Below the pieces are notes generated by a model that ran no database searches, was not told the DNA's origin, and saw only the letters and a list, made by a program, of their open reading frames with translations. This document shows positions 1 through 7,094 of a DNA stretch of 64,000 bases, piece after piece. The stretch covers positions 124,001-188,000 of the forward strand of contig NZ_ATVS01000001.1 of assembly GCF_000420845.1 (NCBI RefSeq), written 5' to 3'. The number at the start of each line of letters is the position of its first letter. Position 1 is the first letter of the stretch. Position numbers and translations under genes: made by a program. This stretch comes from Butyrivibrio sp. AE3009 (GTDB taxonomy: Bacteria > Bacillota > Clostridia > Lachnospirales > Lachnospiraceae).

Positions 1-190
1 GAACAAGGTTCCTTACGCTCTCAAGAGCATTGTTATAATTTCTGTCCTCAAGTTCATAGTCAGAGAAATCTGCACCCAGATGCTCTATATAAAACTTCGC
101 CTGCTCTATGGTGTTATATCTTCTCTTAAGCTCTTCGTATCTGGTGCGCCTCTTTACCAGCACCACCTTGTTCATGCCTCTGTCTGTCAT
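1..190 (-). CDS. NAD-kinase-like protein, N-terminal fragment (runs off window)
   Basis: Only the first 63 codons are inside the window; the 3' part lies beyond base 1. The start at 190 is chosen because GGGAGG lies about 7 bases upstream of this ATG. The peptide reads MTDRGMNKVVLVKRRTRYEE and continues with NTIEQAKFYIEHLG and ADFSDYELED. An RTR-LEEL / QA-FYIEHLG-DF-DY start is, as I remember it, typical of a family of ATP-NAD-kinase-like (also annotated sugar kinase) proteins, so I infer that role; the catalytic GGDGT region is not visible. The gene overlaps the 3' end of the SPFH gene by 65 bases in another frame, which implies translational coupling. Confidence 0.5.
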   Translation of the reverse strand, partial: MTDRGMNKVVLVKRRTRYEELKRRYNTIEQAKFYIEHLGADFSDYELEDRNYNNALESVRNLV

Positions 191-1313
191 CTCTATCCTC
201 CCTAACCGTCCCCTTGTCAGATCCCAGGCCACTTACAATGGTCTTAAGAAGATCCGGTGTGATATTGAAATTCTCAATCTTGCCGGCGTTCTCTCCGATG
301 TTCATAAATGCCTTAGCCATCAGCGTTGCGGGATCTGTCTGAGCCATTGCGCATGCCTCGACGAGGGCTACGTTCAGGTTGTTGTATGCTCTTACAATTC
401 CTTCTACTGCATATGCTTCCTGGTCTGCCTTGATCCTTGCATTCTCGGCTTCAAGCTCCGTGTATTCCTTGTTCTTCTTTTCAAGCTCGATCTTACCAAG
501 CATTTCCTGCTTCTCGATAAGGAGCTTTTTGGCTGTGGCCTTTTCCTGAAGATCAAATTCTTTTTCCTGCTTCTCTGTGTTCAGGGCAAGCTCTGCGCGA
601 AGGGCCTTCAACTTAATTGCCTGCTTCATCTCCTGCTCTTTTTCTTCCTTCTCCTGCTCCTTCTCTGCCACCTTGATCTCGGTGTTGATCTCGTTCTCCT
701 TGATGAGTCTCTCCTGCTCGATGGCTGCGTTCCTTCTCTTGTAGATGGCATCGTCCTGTTCCTTCAGGATTTCCTCTCTGGCTGCAGCTTCAAGAGCTTT
801 TCTGGTCTCAACTGTGGGGCTGATACCAAGGATGTTTACAGAGGTGATGCTTACGCCCAGCTTTTCAATTGATTCATCCTGGGAAAGCGCTGCTGCAACC
901 TCTCCTGCCAGCTGATCCGCCAGTCTGATGATGGTTCTGACGTCACATTTGCTGACTGCCTTGATAACGATGGCCTTGATGATATTGTTGATCCTCTTCT
1001 CCAGAACTGCCATGGTTTCAAGAATCTTGTCATCCATAGGTGCGTTGGGACTATAGGAAAAATCAAGCATTGCAGAAGCCTTGGCATAATCTGTGATCAT
1101 ATATGTGGTAACGCCCTGTACGTATACTCTCTGATAATCACTGGTCACAAGATCATCAAAGGCGAAGCTCCCGTCAAAGGCTGTGGAGGGAGCCACCACC
1201 AGGTTGGTTGTCATGTTGTTGTACAGAACCGATAATCCGATTCCCTCTCTCACAACCGCCCCGTTTCTGATAACCATTACATAGTCGTTTGGTCTGAATT
1301 TTTTGAATGTCAT
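126..1313 (-). CDS. SPFH (band 7 / flotillin-like) domain protein
   Basis: A 395-residue protein. The first ~190 residues form a prohibitin/SPFH domain (for example VYVQGVTTYMITDYAKAS, then KLGVSITSVNILGISPTVET at the end of the domain). A long charged helix follows (~190-320, rich in EKEQEKEEKEQE), predicted to form a coiled coil. No signal peptide or convincing membrane helix is seen, so a peripheral, self-assembling scaffold is the best inference. The last ~30 residues are Arg/Gly-rich and overlap the next gene, so the tail composition partly reflects the other frame. Transcription comes from a near-consensus promoter at 1381-1409 with a palindrome in its spacer. The family is known for membrane-associated oligomers; the client here is unknown. 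Confidence 0.85.
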   Translation of the reverse strand: MTFKKFRPNDYVMVIRNGAVVREGIGLSVLYNNMTTNLVVAPSTAFDGSFAFDDLVTSDYQRVYVQGVTTYMITDYAKASAMLDFSYSPNAPMDDKILETMAVLEKRINNIIKAIVIKAVSKCDVRTIIRLADQLAGEVAAALSQDESIEKLGVSITSVNILGISPTVETRKALEAAAREEILKEQDDAIYKRRNAAIEQERLIKENEINTEIKVAEKEQEKEEKEQEMKQAIKLKALRAELALNTEKQEKEFDLQEKATAKKLLIEKQEMLGKIELEKKNKEYTELEAENARIKADQEAYAVEGIVRAYNNLNVALVEACAMAQTDPATLMAKAFMNIGENAGKIENFNITPDLLKTIVSGLGSDKGTVREDRDDRQRHEQGGAGKEAHQIRRA

Positions 1314-1343
1314 AATCTGCTCCTTACGTGTTTTGTTATTTTA

Positions 1344-1367
1344 ATTAGTAGTATTTTGCTACTTTGC
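1344..1367 (-). promoter_or_regulatory. Palindromic operator, downstream copy
   Basis: On the minus strand AAGTAGCAAAATACTACTAA contains the inverted repeat AGTAG-N7-CTACT. It repeats, with two base changes in the spacer, the palindrome inside the promoter 39 bases upstream. It lies in the predicted 5' untranslated region of the SPFH gene. Two like-sited palindromes suggest cooperative repressor binding or looping; the regulator is not identifiable here. Confidence 0.55.
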
Positions 1368-1380
1368 TTTGCTTGTTTAT

Positions 1381-1409
1381 ATATTAGTAGCATTTTACTA
1401 CTTTGTCAA
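1381..1409 (-). promoter_or_regulatory. Promoter of SPFH gene with operator in the spacer
   Basis: Minus strand: TTGACA (1409-1404), 17-base spacer, TAATAT (1386-1381). The spacer holds AGTAGTAAAATGCTACT, an AGTAG-N7-CTACT palindrome that spans almost the whole spacer, so a bound protein would exclude RNA polymerase. Hexamers and spacing are read directly; the repressor role is inferred from the placement and from the second copy at 1344-1367. Confidence 0.75.
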
Positions 1410-1779
1410 CAGGCAAATTAAGGAACCCTAATAATCTGAAAGACCACGCCTCTCTGTTAGCCAGTGGCTCAGATAAATTAAAAACTGCATCTGCTGAAAT
1501 ACTATGGTAATGGAGATCCTGACAAAGGTATGAAAGAGATAAAAAGAAGAATTCCTTAAATTTCTTGAAGATGGGAGGTCCAAACACTGATGGATAAAGA
1601 TAAAAAAGATATGGCTGGGCAGGAGTCAAAACCCAGATAGATCTGATTCTCTGGCTTGGTGCAGCTGGATTCTGACTCTTTGTATCCCTGGTTGTTGTCA
1701 CAGTTGTATACACTGTCTTTATAACCCGTAAGATTAAAGGGAACAAAGAAGTTAATAATCGTTCCCATACTCATCAACC
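1410..1779. other. Gene-free stretch with possible decayed membrane-protein remnant
   Basis: No frame on either strand gives a convincing protein over these 370 bases. On the plus strand a GGGAGG-like site (about 1573) is followed by a short frame MDKDKKDMAGQESKPR and a stop. A shifted frame then reads IDLILWLGAAGF, a stop, and LFVSLVVVTVVYTVFITRKI, which resembles a transmembrane helix with a basic end. This looks like a broken small membrane protein, but the evidence is only hydrophobicity across two frames. Confidence 0.25.
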
Positions 1780-2886
1780 TTACAGTGTCGCTAGATGTTC
1801 CAATCCGGATTCTGTCTGATCCACGCCGGGATCCTTATTTGTCATCACGACTGAAATCTCTCCTGTCGCAGTGTTTAGTTTTAGCATACTCTGTCCGTTT
1901 TCGCCCCATCCTTGCGATAACAGGATGTCTCCTTCACTCAGGAATAAACCAAGGCCCACCTGGGAAAAGTTCTCAGTGGGTCTTATCATTTCCAGTGCAG
2001 ATTCCCTGCTAAGAAACGTACTCCGGCCATTTATTGCTTCGAAGAATTCTTTGGCTATCGTCATCAGTTCCTCGGGCGTACTCCATAACTCTGAGGTATG
2101 GTTAAGGATCGATCTTATTGTGGCGTTGCTTTCTTCTCCGTCTTTTGTACGAAGCTTCCACTGATGAAGATAGCGATTGACGGGTTCATCTATATTTAGC
2201 AGCTCCTGAAGCTTCCTAACCGTTATTGCCGTAATAAACTTTGATATCGAGCACGCAGGAAAAACGGTATTCCTATCTACTGCAACACCGTTTTCCTTAT
2301 CGGCAACTCCAGTGTATTTCAAGATTTCTCTTCCAGCCGCATCCCTATATGCACAGCTTACTCCCGGGAAGCGTTCATACATCTGTCCTTTAATGCTGTC
2401 AGGGCCGCTCTCCATATACTCCTTAAGGGCTATATATTCCCGCTGATATGAACCTCTTTTTTCCTCGCTTATATCAGCATAAGACTCATGTTTTGAGAAC
2501 AGTTCCAGCGCATCTTGTAAAGGTATCCATTCCGGCTGTACTCCGCGGCGTATTTCAGCTTCGGTAAGGTTCATATGCCCTTTTCCCGTTACTTCGCAAG
2601 CAAAGCAGCAGCCCGAATAGCAGTATTCCTCGTAATATTCCTTCATGAAAACAACCGGTCTTATGACGCGGACAAGTACCCCTGTTTCTTCCTCGACCTC
2701 GCGGATAACGCACTCCTCGAAGGTCTCGCCTTCTTCCTGGCCGCCGCCCGGAAGCAGCCACCAGCCTGAATTTAATTCATGAGTAAGGAGGATATTTCCA
2801 TCCTGTACGATAATCGCGCGAGCCCCGTCTCGCGTCTTCGAAAATGTCTCAAATCGATTCGCCCCCAATATTTCTACAGTTTTCAT
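1780..2886 (-). CDS. Nudix hydrolase fused to an internally deleted beta-lactamase-like domain
   Basis: Residues ~15-130 are a Nudix hydrolase with an intact Nudix box (GGGQEEGETFEECV...REVEEETG, ~48-70), so nucleoside-diphosphate-X hydrolysis is plausible. Residues ~165-368 resemble a serine beta-lactamase/DD-peptidase (class C type): the SxxK motif is present (S213-ISK216), followed by IDEPVNRYL and an NHTSE segment. Normally about 75-100 residues, including the Y-x-N catalytic loop, lie between the HTSGL-type motif and the WSTPEDL-type motif. Here NHTSE (to ~266) joins directly to LWSTPEEL, so that block appears deleted. The C terminus (GWGENGQSMLKLNTATGEIS) is family-like. The beta-lactamase half is therefore probably inactive, while the Nudix half looks functional. 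It is the last gene of the operon starting at 6150. Confidence 0.8.
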   Translation of the reverse strand: MKTVEILGANRFETFSKTRDGARAIIVQDGNILLTHELNSGWWLLPGGGQEEGETFEECVIREVEEETGVLVRVIRPVVFMKEYYEEYCYSGCCFACEVTGKGHMNLTEAEIRRGVQPEWIPLQDALELFSKHESYADISEEKRGSYQREYIALKEYMESGPDSIKGQMYERFPGVSCAYRDAAGREILKYTGVADKENGVAVDRNTVFPACSISKFITAITVRKLQELLNIDEPVNRYLHQWKLRTKDGEESNATIRSILNHTSELWSTPEELMTIAKEFFEAINGRSTFLSRESALEMIRPTENFSQVGLGLFLSEGDILLSQGWGENGQSMLKLNTATGEISVVMTNKDPGVDQTESGLEHLATL

Positions 2887-2897
2887 ACCAAGCTCTC

Positions 2898-3644
2898 CTA
2901 ATTTTTAATCGAGTATTCCCCACTTTCATCAATTGCCAGTGTCATATCTGCTGTCATAGAATCATTAAGGCAGATGCGGACATTGGCCATATCACTGTAA
3001 TCTACGAATTCCGTAGCCTTCTCAAGGCTGTTGCCACTCTTGGCCTTCCTGTCAATAAGTCTGTTCCTGAGGAACTCTTCGCCTGCAGTGATCATGATCG
3101 TATAGTCAGCAAATTCTTTGAGTTTTCTCCAGCCATCTTCATCAAGAAGAAGATAGTTTCCTTCAAGAATCACTATATCTCCGGTAACCATTATGGCGTC
3201 CTCCACCGGATTGTGAAGGTGCCTGTCATAGGATGGCCAGCCGCAGTTTTCTCCTGCGGCAACTGTTTTTACTGCTTCAGTCAGCTTATCAATATCGAAG
3301 GTCACCGGGGCTCCTTTTATCTCCACCATCTTAATGGTCTTACCATCACGTTCTGTGGTGTGGGACAGTAGATACTCCTGTCTTCTGTGGAATCCATCCA
3401 TACCAATGGCTTGTACATTACACAGTTCATCCCGCTCCTTAGACAGTTCCTCCAGAAAGCTGCAGAGAGTGCTTTTACCTGCACCGGGAGGTGCTGCCAG
3501 CATAACTAAGACCCTTGAGCCTTTTTCTTTCTGCAATGCAGTAAGGTGTTCAAGTAGAGGCAAAAATATGTTATTTATTGATTCTTGGCTGTAGGTCGCT
3601 CTGACATCGATGCCGTTTATGTTCTTATCAAATATTCTGTCCAT
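2898..3644 (-). CDS. Nucleoside/nucleotide kinase-family P-loop protein
   Basis: A 248-residue P-loop kinase of the uridine kinase / pantothenate kinase / fructose-transport-kinase (FrcK/YggC) type. The Walker A motif is AAPPGAGKST (~50-59). GMDGFHRRQEYL resembles the catalytic DGFH segment, GWPSYDRHLHNPVED resembles the substrate loop and VILEGNYLLLDEDGWRKL the LEGNYLLLD segment typical of this group. It is cytosolic with no membrane segments. It starts 3 bases beyond the histidine-kinase stop and is followed 11 bases later by the Nudix fusion, so all are co-transcribed. The exact substrate (nucleoside, sugar or vitamin) cannot be told from sequence. Confidence 0.8.
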   Translation of the reverse strand: MDRIFDKNINGIDVRATYSQESINNIFLPLLEHLTALQKEKGSRVLVMLAAPPGAGKSTLCSFLEELSKERDELCNVQAIGMDGFHRRQEYLLSHTTERDGKTIKMVEIKGAPVTFDIDKLTEAVKTVAAGENCGWPSYDRHLHNPVEDAIMVTGDIVILEGNYLLLDEDGWRKLKEFADYTIMITAGEEFLRNRLIDRKAKSGNSLEKATEFVDYSDMANVRICLNDSMTADMTLAIDESGEYSIKN

Positions 3645-3647
3645 GTT

Positions 3648-4907
3648 TTAATTACTTTCTGCTTCATTATTTTCTGCTTTTTCAAAGGACACAGTGATCC
3701 TTGTTCCAATGCCCTGTCTTGAAAGGACCTCCACGGTTCCTTTGTGGGCGTCTATGATCCATTTTGCAATGGATAGCCCCAGACCCGAGCCGCCGGTGGA
3801 TGAATTTCTGGCCTTGTCGGATCTGTAGAAGCGCTCAAATATGTGGCTCAGTTCTTCACCTGCAATACCAATACCTTCGTCCTGGACTATATAAACAACC
3901 CTGTCATCAGCCTTTTTAACAGTAAGCTTGATGGTATCGCCCTTGGCGGAATACTTGGCTGCATTCTGGACAAATATTCGTATGGACTGTTTGATCATGG
4001 CAAGGTCGCCGCTTATGCAGCAGCCCTCATTTTCCTCAATATCGTACTTGTGATCGGGGTCTATCATGGAAGATTCTTCCCACACTTCCCTCATCACCAG
4101 GGACAGATCAAACTTCTCCATAGACAGCTTCTGACGCCCATTATCTCCTCTTGCAAGAAACAATAGCTGATCTATGAGCTCCTTCATATTCTCGGACTCA
4201 TTCTTGATGGCAGCGATGGATTCCTCCAGAACAGCGGGATCATCCTTGCCCCAGCGGTCCAGCATATTGGCATAGCCCTGGATAACCTGTATGGGAGTTC
4301 GAAGCTCATGGGAAGCGTCGTCAACAAACCTTGCCTGCTGCATCCTCGCTTCCTGCATCCTGTAAAGCAGGCTGTTAAGAGCAGCTTCTATGCTGGCAAG
4401 ATCCTCATCTCCCGTAGAGATCCTGGCTCCGTTCTTATCAGCCGGGACCTTCAAAATAGCTTCTTCCAGTTCCTCGAACTTAGTAGTATCAAGGGGTACC
4501 TCACTTATGGCCTCTGCCTGCATTGCCAGCTCGTTAAGGGGCTTAAGTTTGCGTCTGATCCTGCCGGTATGGGTAAGGGAAAAAAGAAGATTCAGAAGCT
4601 GATAGGCTATAACAGCAGTCAGGACTACTCCTGTAAAATAGACATATTCCTTCATAGGAAAGCTATAGGTTCCAATATCAGTAAAAAGATTGAGAACAAC
4701 GTCCCTGTAGCTCTCACCGCTTATGGTAAAACTCCTGACATATTCATCCTCCGGAATGGTCTTAAAGCTGTTGTAACCAAATAGTCCAAAAGAAACCAGA
4801 AGTATAAGAAGATCCAAAGTAAAAAAAGCTTTCAGTTTGTTAAACCAGAAAGCTGTATTTATACCTCTTGCAATGGATGAAGTTCGTTTGCTTATATTGT
4901 TATTCAT
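3648..4907 (-). CDS. Membrane sensor histidine kinase
   Basis: A 419-residue sensor kinase. Two membrane helices (~28-46 and ~90-113) flank a short extracellular loop (~45 residues), followed by a HAMP-like linker, a HisKA domain with the phospho-acceptor motif DDASHELRTP, and a HATPase_c domain with N box (NAAKYS), G1 (DEGIGIAGEE) and G2 (GGSGLGLSI). All catalytic motifs are intact. The small sensor loop suggests that it detects a membrane or envelope signal rather than a bulky ligand. Its start overlaps the end of the response-regulator gene by 4 bases (ATGA), so the pair is translationally coupled. Confidence 0.93.
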   Translation of the reverse strand: MNNNISKRTSSIARGINTAFWFNKLKAFFTLDLLILLVSFGLFGYNSFKTIPEDEYVRSFTISGESYRDVVLNLFTDIGTYSFPMKEYVYFTGVVLTAVIAYQLLNLLFSLTHTGRIRRKLKPLNELAMQAEAISEVPLDTTKFEELEEAILKVPADKNGARISTGDEDLASIEAALNSLLYRMQEARMQQARFVDDASHELRTPIQVIQGYANMLDRWGKDDPAVLEESIAAIKNESENMKELIDQLLFLARGDNGRQKLSMEKFDLSLVMREVWEESSMIDPDHKYDIEENEGCCISGDLAMIKQSIRIFVQNAAKYSAKGDTIKLTVKKADDRVVYIVQDEGIGIAGEELSHIFERFYRSDKARNSSTGGSGLGLSIAKWIIDAHKGTVEVLSRQGIGTRITVSFEKAENNEAESN

Positions 4908-5590
4908 AGGCTGCCTTCTTTTATAACATATCCGACACCTCTGACTGTCTGGATAAGGCTGATGCCGTATTTGTCATCAATTTTGGTGCGAAGATGTCTG
5001 ATATAAACATCTACCACATTGGTTTCACCGTCATAATCATAGCCCCAGATCTCGTTTATAAGACGCTCTCTGTCAAGGACTATGTTGCAATTCTCCATAA
5101 GGATCCTGAGAAGTTCAAACTCATAGTTGGTAAGTTCCACCGGGTTGCCGTCTGCGGTGACTTCATGTCTGTCCATATCCAGAGTCACATTGTTAATAGA
5201 CAGCTTCCTGGTGGCTACCTGTGAGCCCGCGCCCTTTCTTTTGAGAGCTACACGGATCCTTGCCAGCAGCTCTTCGATAGCAAAGGGTTTGGTAATATAG
5301 TCGTCTGCTCCGGCATCAAGGCCCGATACCTTATCCATGACCGCATCTCTTGCAGTCACAAGGATAACAGGAGTATCCTTCTGAGCTCTTATTCTCCTAA
5401 GAACCTCAAAACCATTGATGCCCGGCAGCATTACGTCTAAGAGTATCAGATCATAATCGTTTGAAAGCGCCAGTTCCAGACCGCCTCTGCCCTCATCAGC
5501 CTTATCGACGATATAGCCCTCATGCTTAAGTTCAAGTTCCTCAAAACGTGCCAGCTGCGCTTCATCTTCTACGATCAATATTTTACTCAT
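4904..5590 (-). CDS. OmpR/PhoB-family response regulator
   Basis: A 228-residue regulator. The N-terminal receiver has the acidic pair (IVEDE), the phospho-acceptor Asp in LILLDVMLPG, the Thr of VTARD and the Lys of TKPF. The C-terminal winged helix of the OmpR/PhoB type ends in the canonical YIRHLRTKIDD and TVRGVGYVI. It is the cognate partner of the following kinase. The start codon overlaps the stop of the preceding DUF4342 gene (TAATG). A direct repeat of two TTTTAAT heptamers 4 bases apart lies upstream of the operon (6245-6262) and fits the tandem half-sites used by PhoB-type regulators, so autoregulation is likely. Confidence 0.95.
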   Translation of the reverse strand: MSKILIVEDEAQLARFEELELKHEGYIVDKADEGRGGLELALSNDYDLILLDVMLPGINGFEVLRRIRAQKDTPVILVTARDAVMDKVSGLDAGADDYITKPFAIEELLARIRVALKRKGAGSQVATRKLSINNVTLDMDRHEVTADGNPVELTNYEFELLRILMENCNIVLDRERLINEIWGYDYDGETNVVDVYIRHLRTKIDDKYGISLIQTVRGVGYVIKEGSL

Positions 5591-6150
5591 TAGTTCTCTT
5601 CATCATCCTTTTTATTAAATTCGTTTTTGATATTCTCAGCGGTCTGAGATGCCTTGTCGCAAACATCGTTAGCGTCAACGACCACCTTGTCATCCCCTAT
5701 AAAATTATAGGTAAATCCAAAGAACAGACCTATAATCAGCAGTGGAAGTGTTACCCAGAAGAATCCAAGAAGAAGTATTACAAGTACAAGAACCGGAACA
5801 GCTGCGAGCTTCTGACCGTCCTTATTTACACAGAACTGAATCTCAATGCTCTTCTCAAACAGCATCTTGATGAAGCTTCCAAGTTTCCTGCAGCCTTCCT
5901 TGAAACCATTACTGTTGCAGTCCTTCTCATACTGCTTCTGTGCGATCTCGAACTTCTTGACATTCTCCATGTCCTTACTTGCTCCGGCTGTATAAGTGCC
6001 TTCATTAGGAGCAGTAACCTTGCCCTGACGCTCCAGCTCGATCATTGCATCCAGAATGTCGTAATTGCACTCTTCCAGAACCTTTTTGGCATCCTCATAG
6101 GATACGCCTGTCTTCTCTCTGAGCTTTTCAACCTTTTCAAAATTTTCCAT
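5590..6150 (-). CDS. UBA-like plus DUF4342 membrane protein, first gene of two-component operon
   Basis: A 186-residue protein. Residues ~5-40 (KLREKTGVSYEDAKKVLEEC, DILDAMIELERQG) form a UBA/TS-N-like three-helix domain of the kind found in nascent-chain or EF-Ts-type proteins. After a charged linker, residues ~85-150 match the DUF4342 pattern: a short beta segment (IEIQFCVNKDGQKLAAVPVL) leading straight into a hydrophobic stretch (LVLVILLLGFFWVTLPLLII) that probably forms one or two membrane helices. The tail is acidic. It heads the operon with the response regulator and kinase, so it may be a membrane partner or accessory of this signalling system. The molecular function of the family is not known to me. 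Confidence 0.75.
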   Translation of the reverse strand: MENFEKVEKLREKTGVSYEDAKKVLEECNYDILDAMIELERQGKVTAPNEGTYTAGASKDMENVKKFEIAQKQYEKDCNSNGFKEGCRKLGSFIKMLFEKSIEIQFCVNKDGQKLAAVPVLVLVILLLGFFWVTLPLLIIGLFFGFTYNFIGDDKVVVDANDVCDKASQTAENIKNEFNKKDDEEN

Positions 6151-6222
6151 TTCATTTACCTTCCTTTCAGATAATCATTTGTTGTTTGGTTCATTTGATA
6201 TCTGAAATGATACACAGCCTAG

Positions 6223-6262
6223 ATTAATATAAGATTTTTGAAAGATTAAAATCAGATTAAAA
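6223..6262 (-). promoter_or_regulatory. Promoter with PhoB-type direct repeat for the two-component operon
   Basis: Minus strand: two identical heptamers TTTTAAT (6262-6256 and 6251-6245) separated by CTGA, an 11-base period, followed 13 bases later by the -10-like TATATT (6231-6226). No good -35 hexamer is visible, which fits an activator-dependent promoter where the repeats take the place of the -35. Tandem heptamers with a 4-base spacer are the known binding geometry of OmpR/PhoB regulators; that the regulator encoded just downstream binds here is inferred. Confidence 0.6.
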
Positions 6263-6281
6263 TCGCATTAATGATCGGCTT

Positions 6282-7082
6282 TTATTCTCTGTAGCGGTAT
6301 TCTGTCGAAAGCTTATTCTTTGTTCTGGATTTGATCTTGCTGCCTGTGGGCTCAATCTTTGGTGTTACCATGGCACGGAAATTGGTTTTGTACAGGCTTT
6401 TTCCCAGAACAAGCTCATACAGAGCCTGAAGGTCCGGCAGTGTAAAGGTATCTCCCACCATGTTAAAAGCAAGATCCGTGTGCTCGAAGGAGGCTCTGAG
6501 CTTAAGAAAAGACTCAACTATGATCTCTATGTGGTCAAAAGCCAGCTCGTCCTTGGTAACAGGAGTTGCGACCCAGTTCTCATAGGAAAGTTTGCCGTTT
6601 TTGAAGGTGGTATTGGTTATGTCATAGCATATGCTTACACCTTCATCACTGTTTTCCAGCTTAATGCAGGAATCCTCGATTCTGATATCGAACCATACTG
6701 CCTTGGATAAAGCAATCTTCACAGGAACAAGGGCAAGATAAGCGATACTCATTACCCAGGTCCTGGGGTCTCTGCCGGGTTTGGTAAAAGTATATATCTG
6801 ATCAAGATATACATCCTCAAGACCGGTCTCCTCCTTGAGCTTTCTGGCTGCTGCCTGGTAGGCGGTCTCATCCTTCATGATAAATCCGCCGGGCAGAGCA
6901 TAGCAGTCAAGGTATGGGTGTTCTTCTCTTTTTACAAGAAGGACCTTGAGGCCGCTGAAGCTCTCATTTACGCTCAGCACCAGAATGTCCGTGGTTACCG
7001 AGGGCTTATCATATATGGCATCAGTATATTGTTTAAGGAACTCTTTTTCCGTAAGGTTGTTTGAGTCTCTCTTAGCAGGCAT
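6282..7082 (-). CDS. Nudix-domain protein with NrtR-like winged helix
   Basis: A 266-residue protein: N-terminal Nudix domain (~25-150) and a C-terminal winged helix (~185-250; FTLPDLQALYELVLGKSLYK, TNFRAMV) as in NrtR-type regulators of NAD metabolism. The Nudix box reads GGFIMKDETAYQAAARKLKEE followed by TGL, with Lys where the first catalytic Glu of REUxEE is expected. Such a change fits an ADP-ribose-sensing repressor rather than an active hydrolase. NrtR proteins are known to bind ADP-ribose and control NAD genes; target genes are not obvious here. It follows the M42 peptidase gene by 12 bases and is the third gene of the operon from 8705. Loss of hydrolysis is inferred from one residue. 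Confidence 0.8.
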   Translation of the reverse strand: MPAKRDSNNLTEKEFLKQYTDAIYDKPSVTTDILVLSVNESFSGLKVLLVKREEHPYLDCYALPGGFIMKDETAYQAAARKLKEETGLEDVYLDQIYTFTKPGRDPRTWVMSIAYLALVPVKIALSKAVWFDIRIEDSCIKLENSDEGVSICYDITNTTFKNGKLSYENWVATPVTKDELAFDHIEIIVESFLKLRASFEHTDLAFNMVGDTFTLPDLQALYELVLGKSLYKTNFRAMVTPKIEPTGSKIKSRTKNKLSTEYRYRE

Positions 7083-7094
7083 ATGTGTCTCCCT

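Noticed and set aside
1384-1746. 120-codon minus-strand frame before the Nudix fusion's 3' side
   Set aside because: No ribosome site, odd composition, and it runs into the operator-bearing promoter at 1381-1409.
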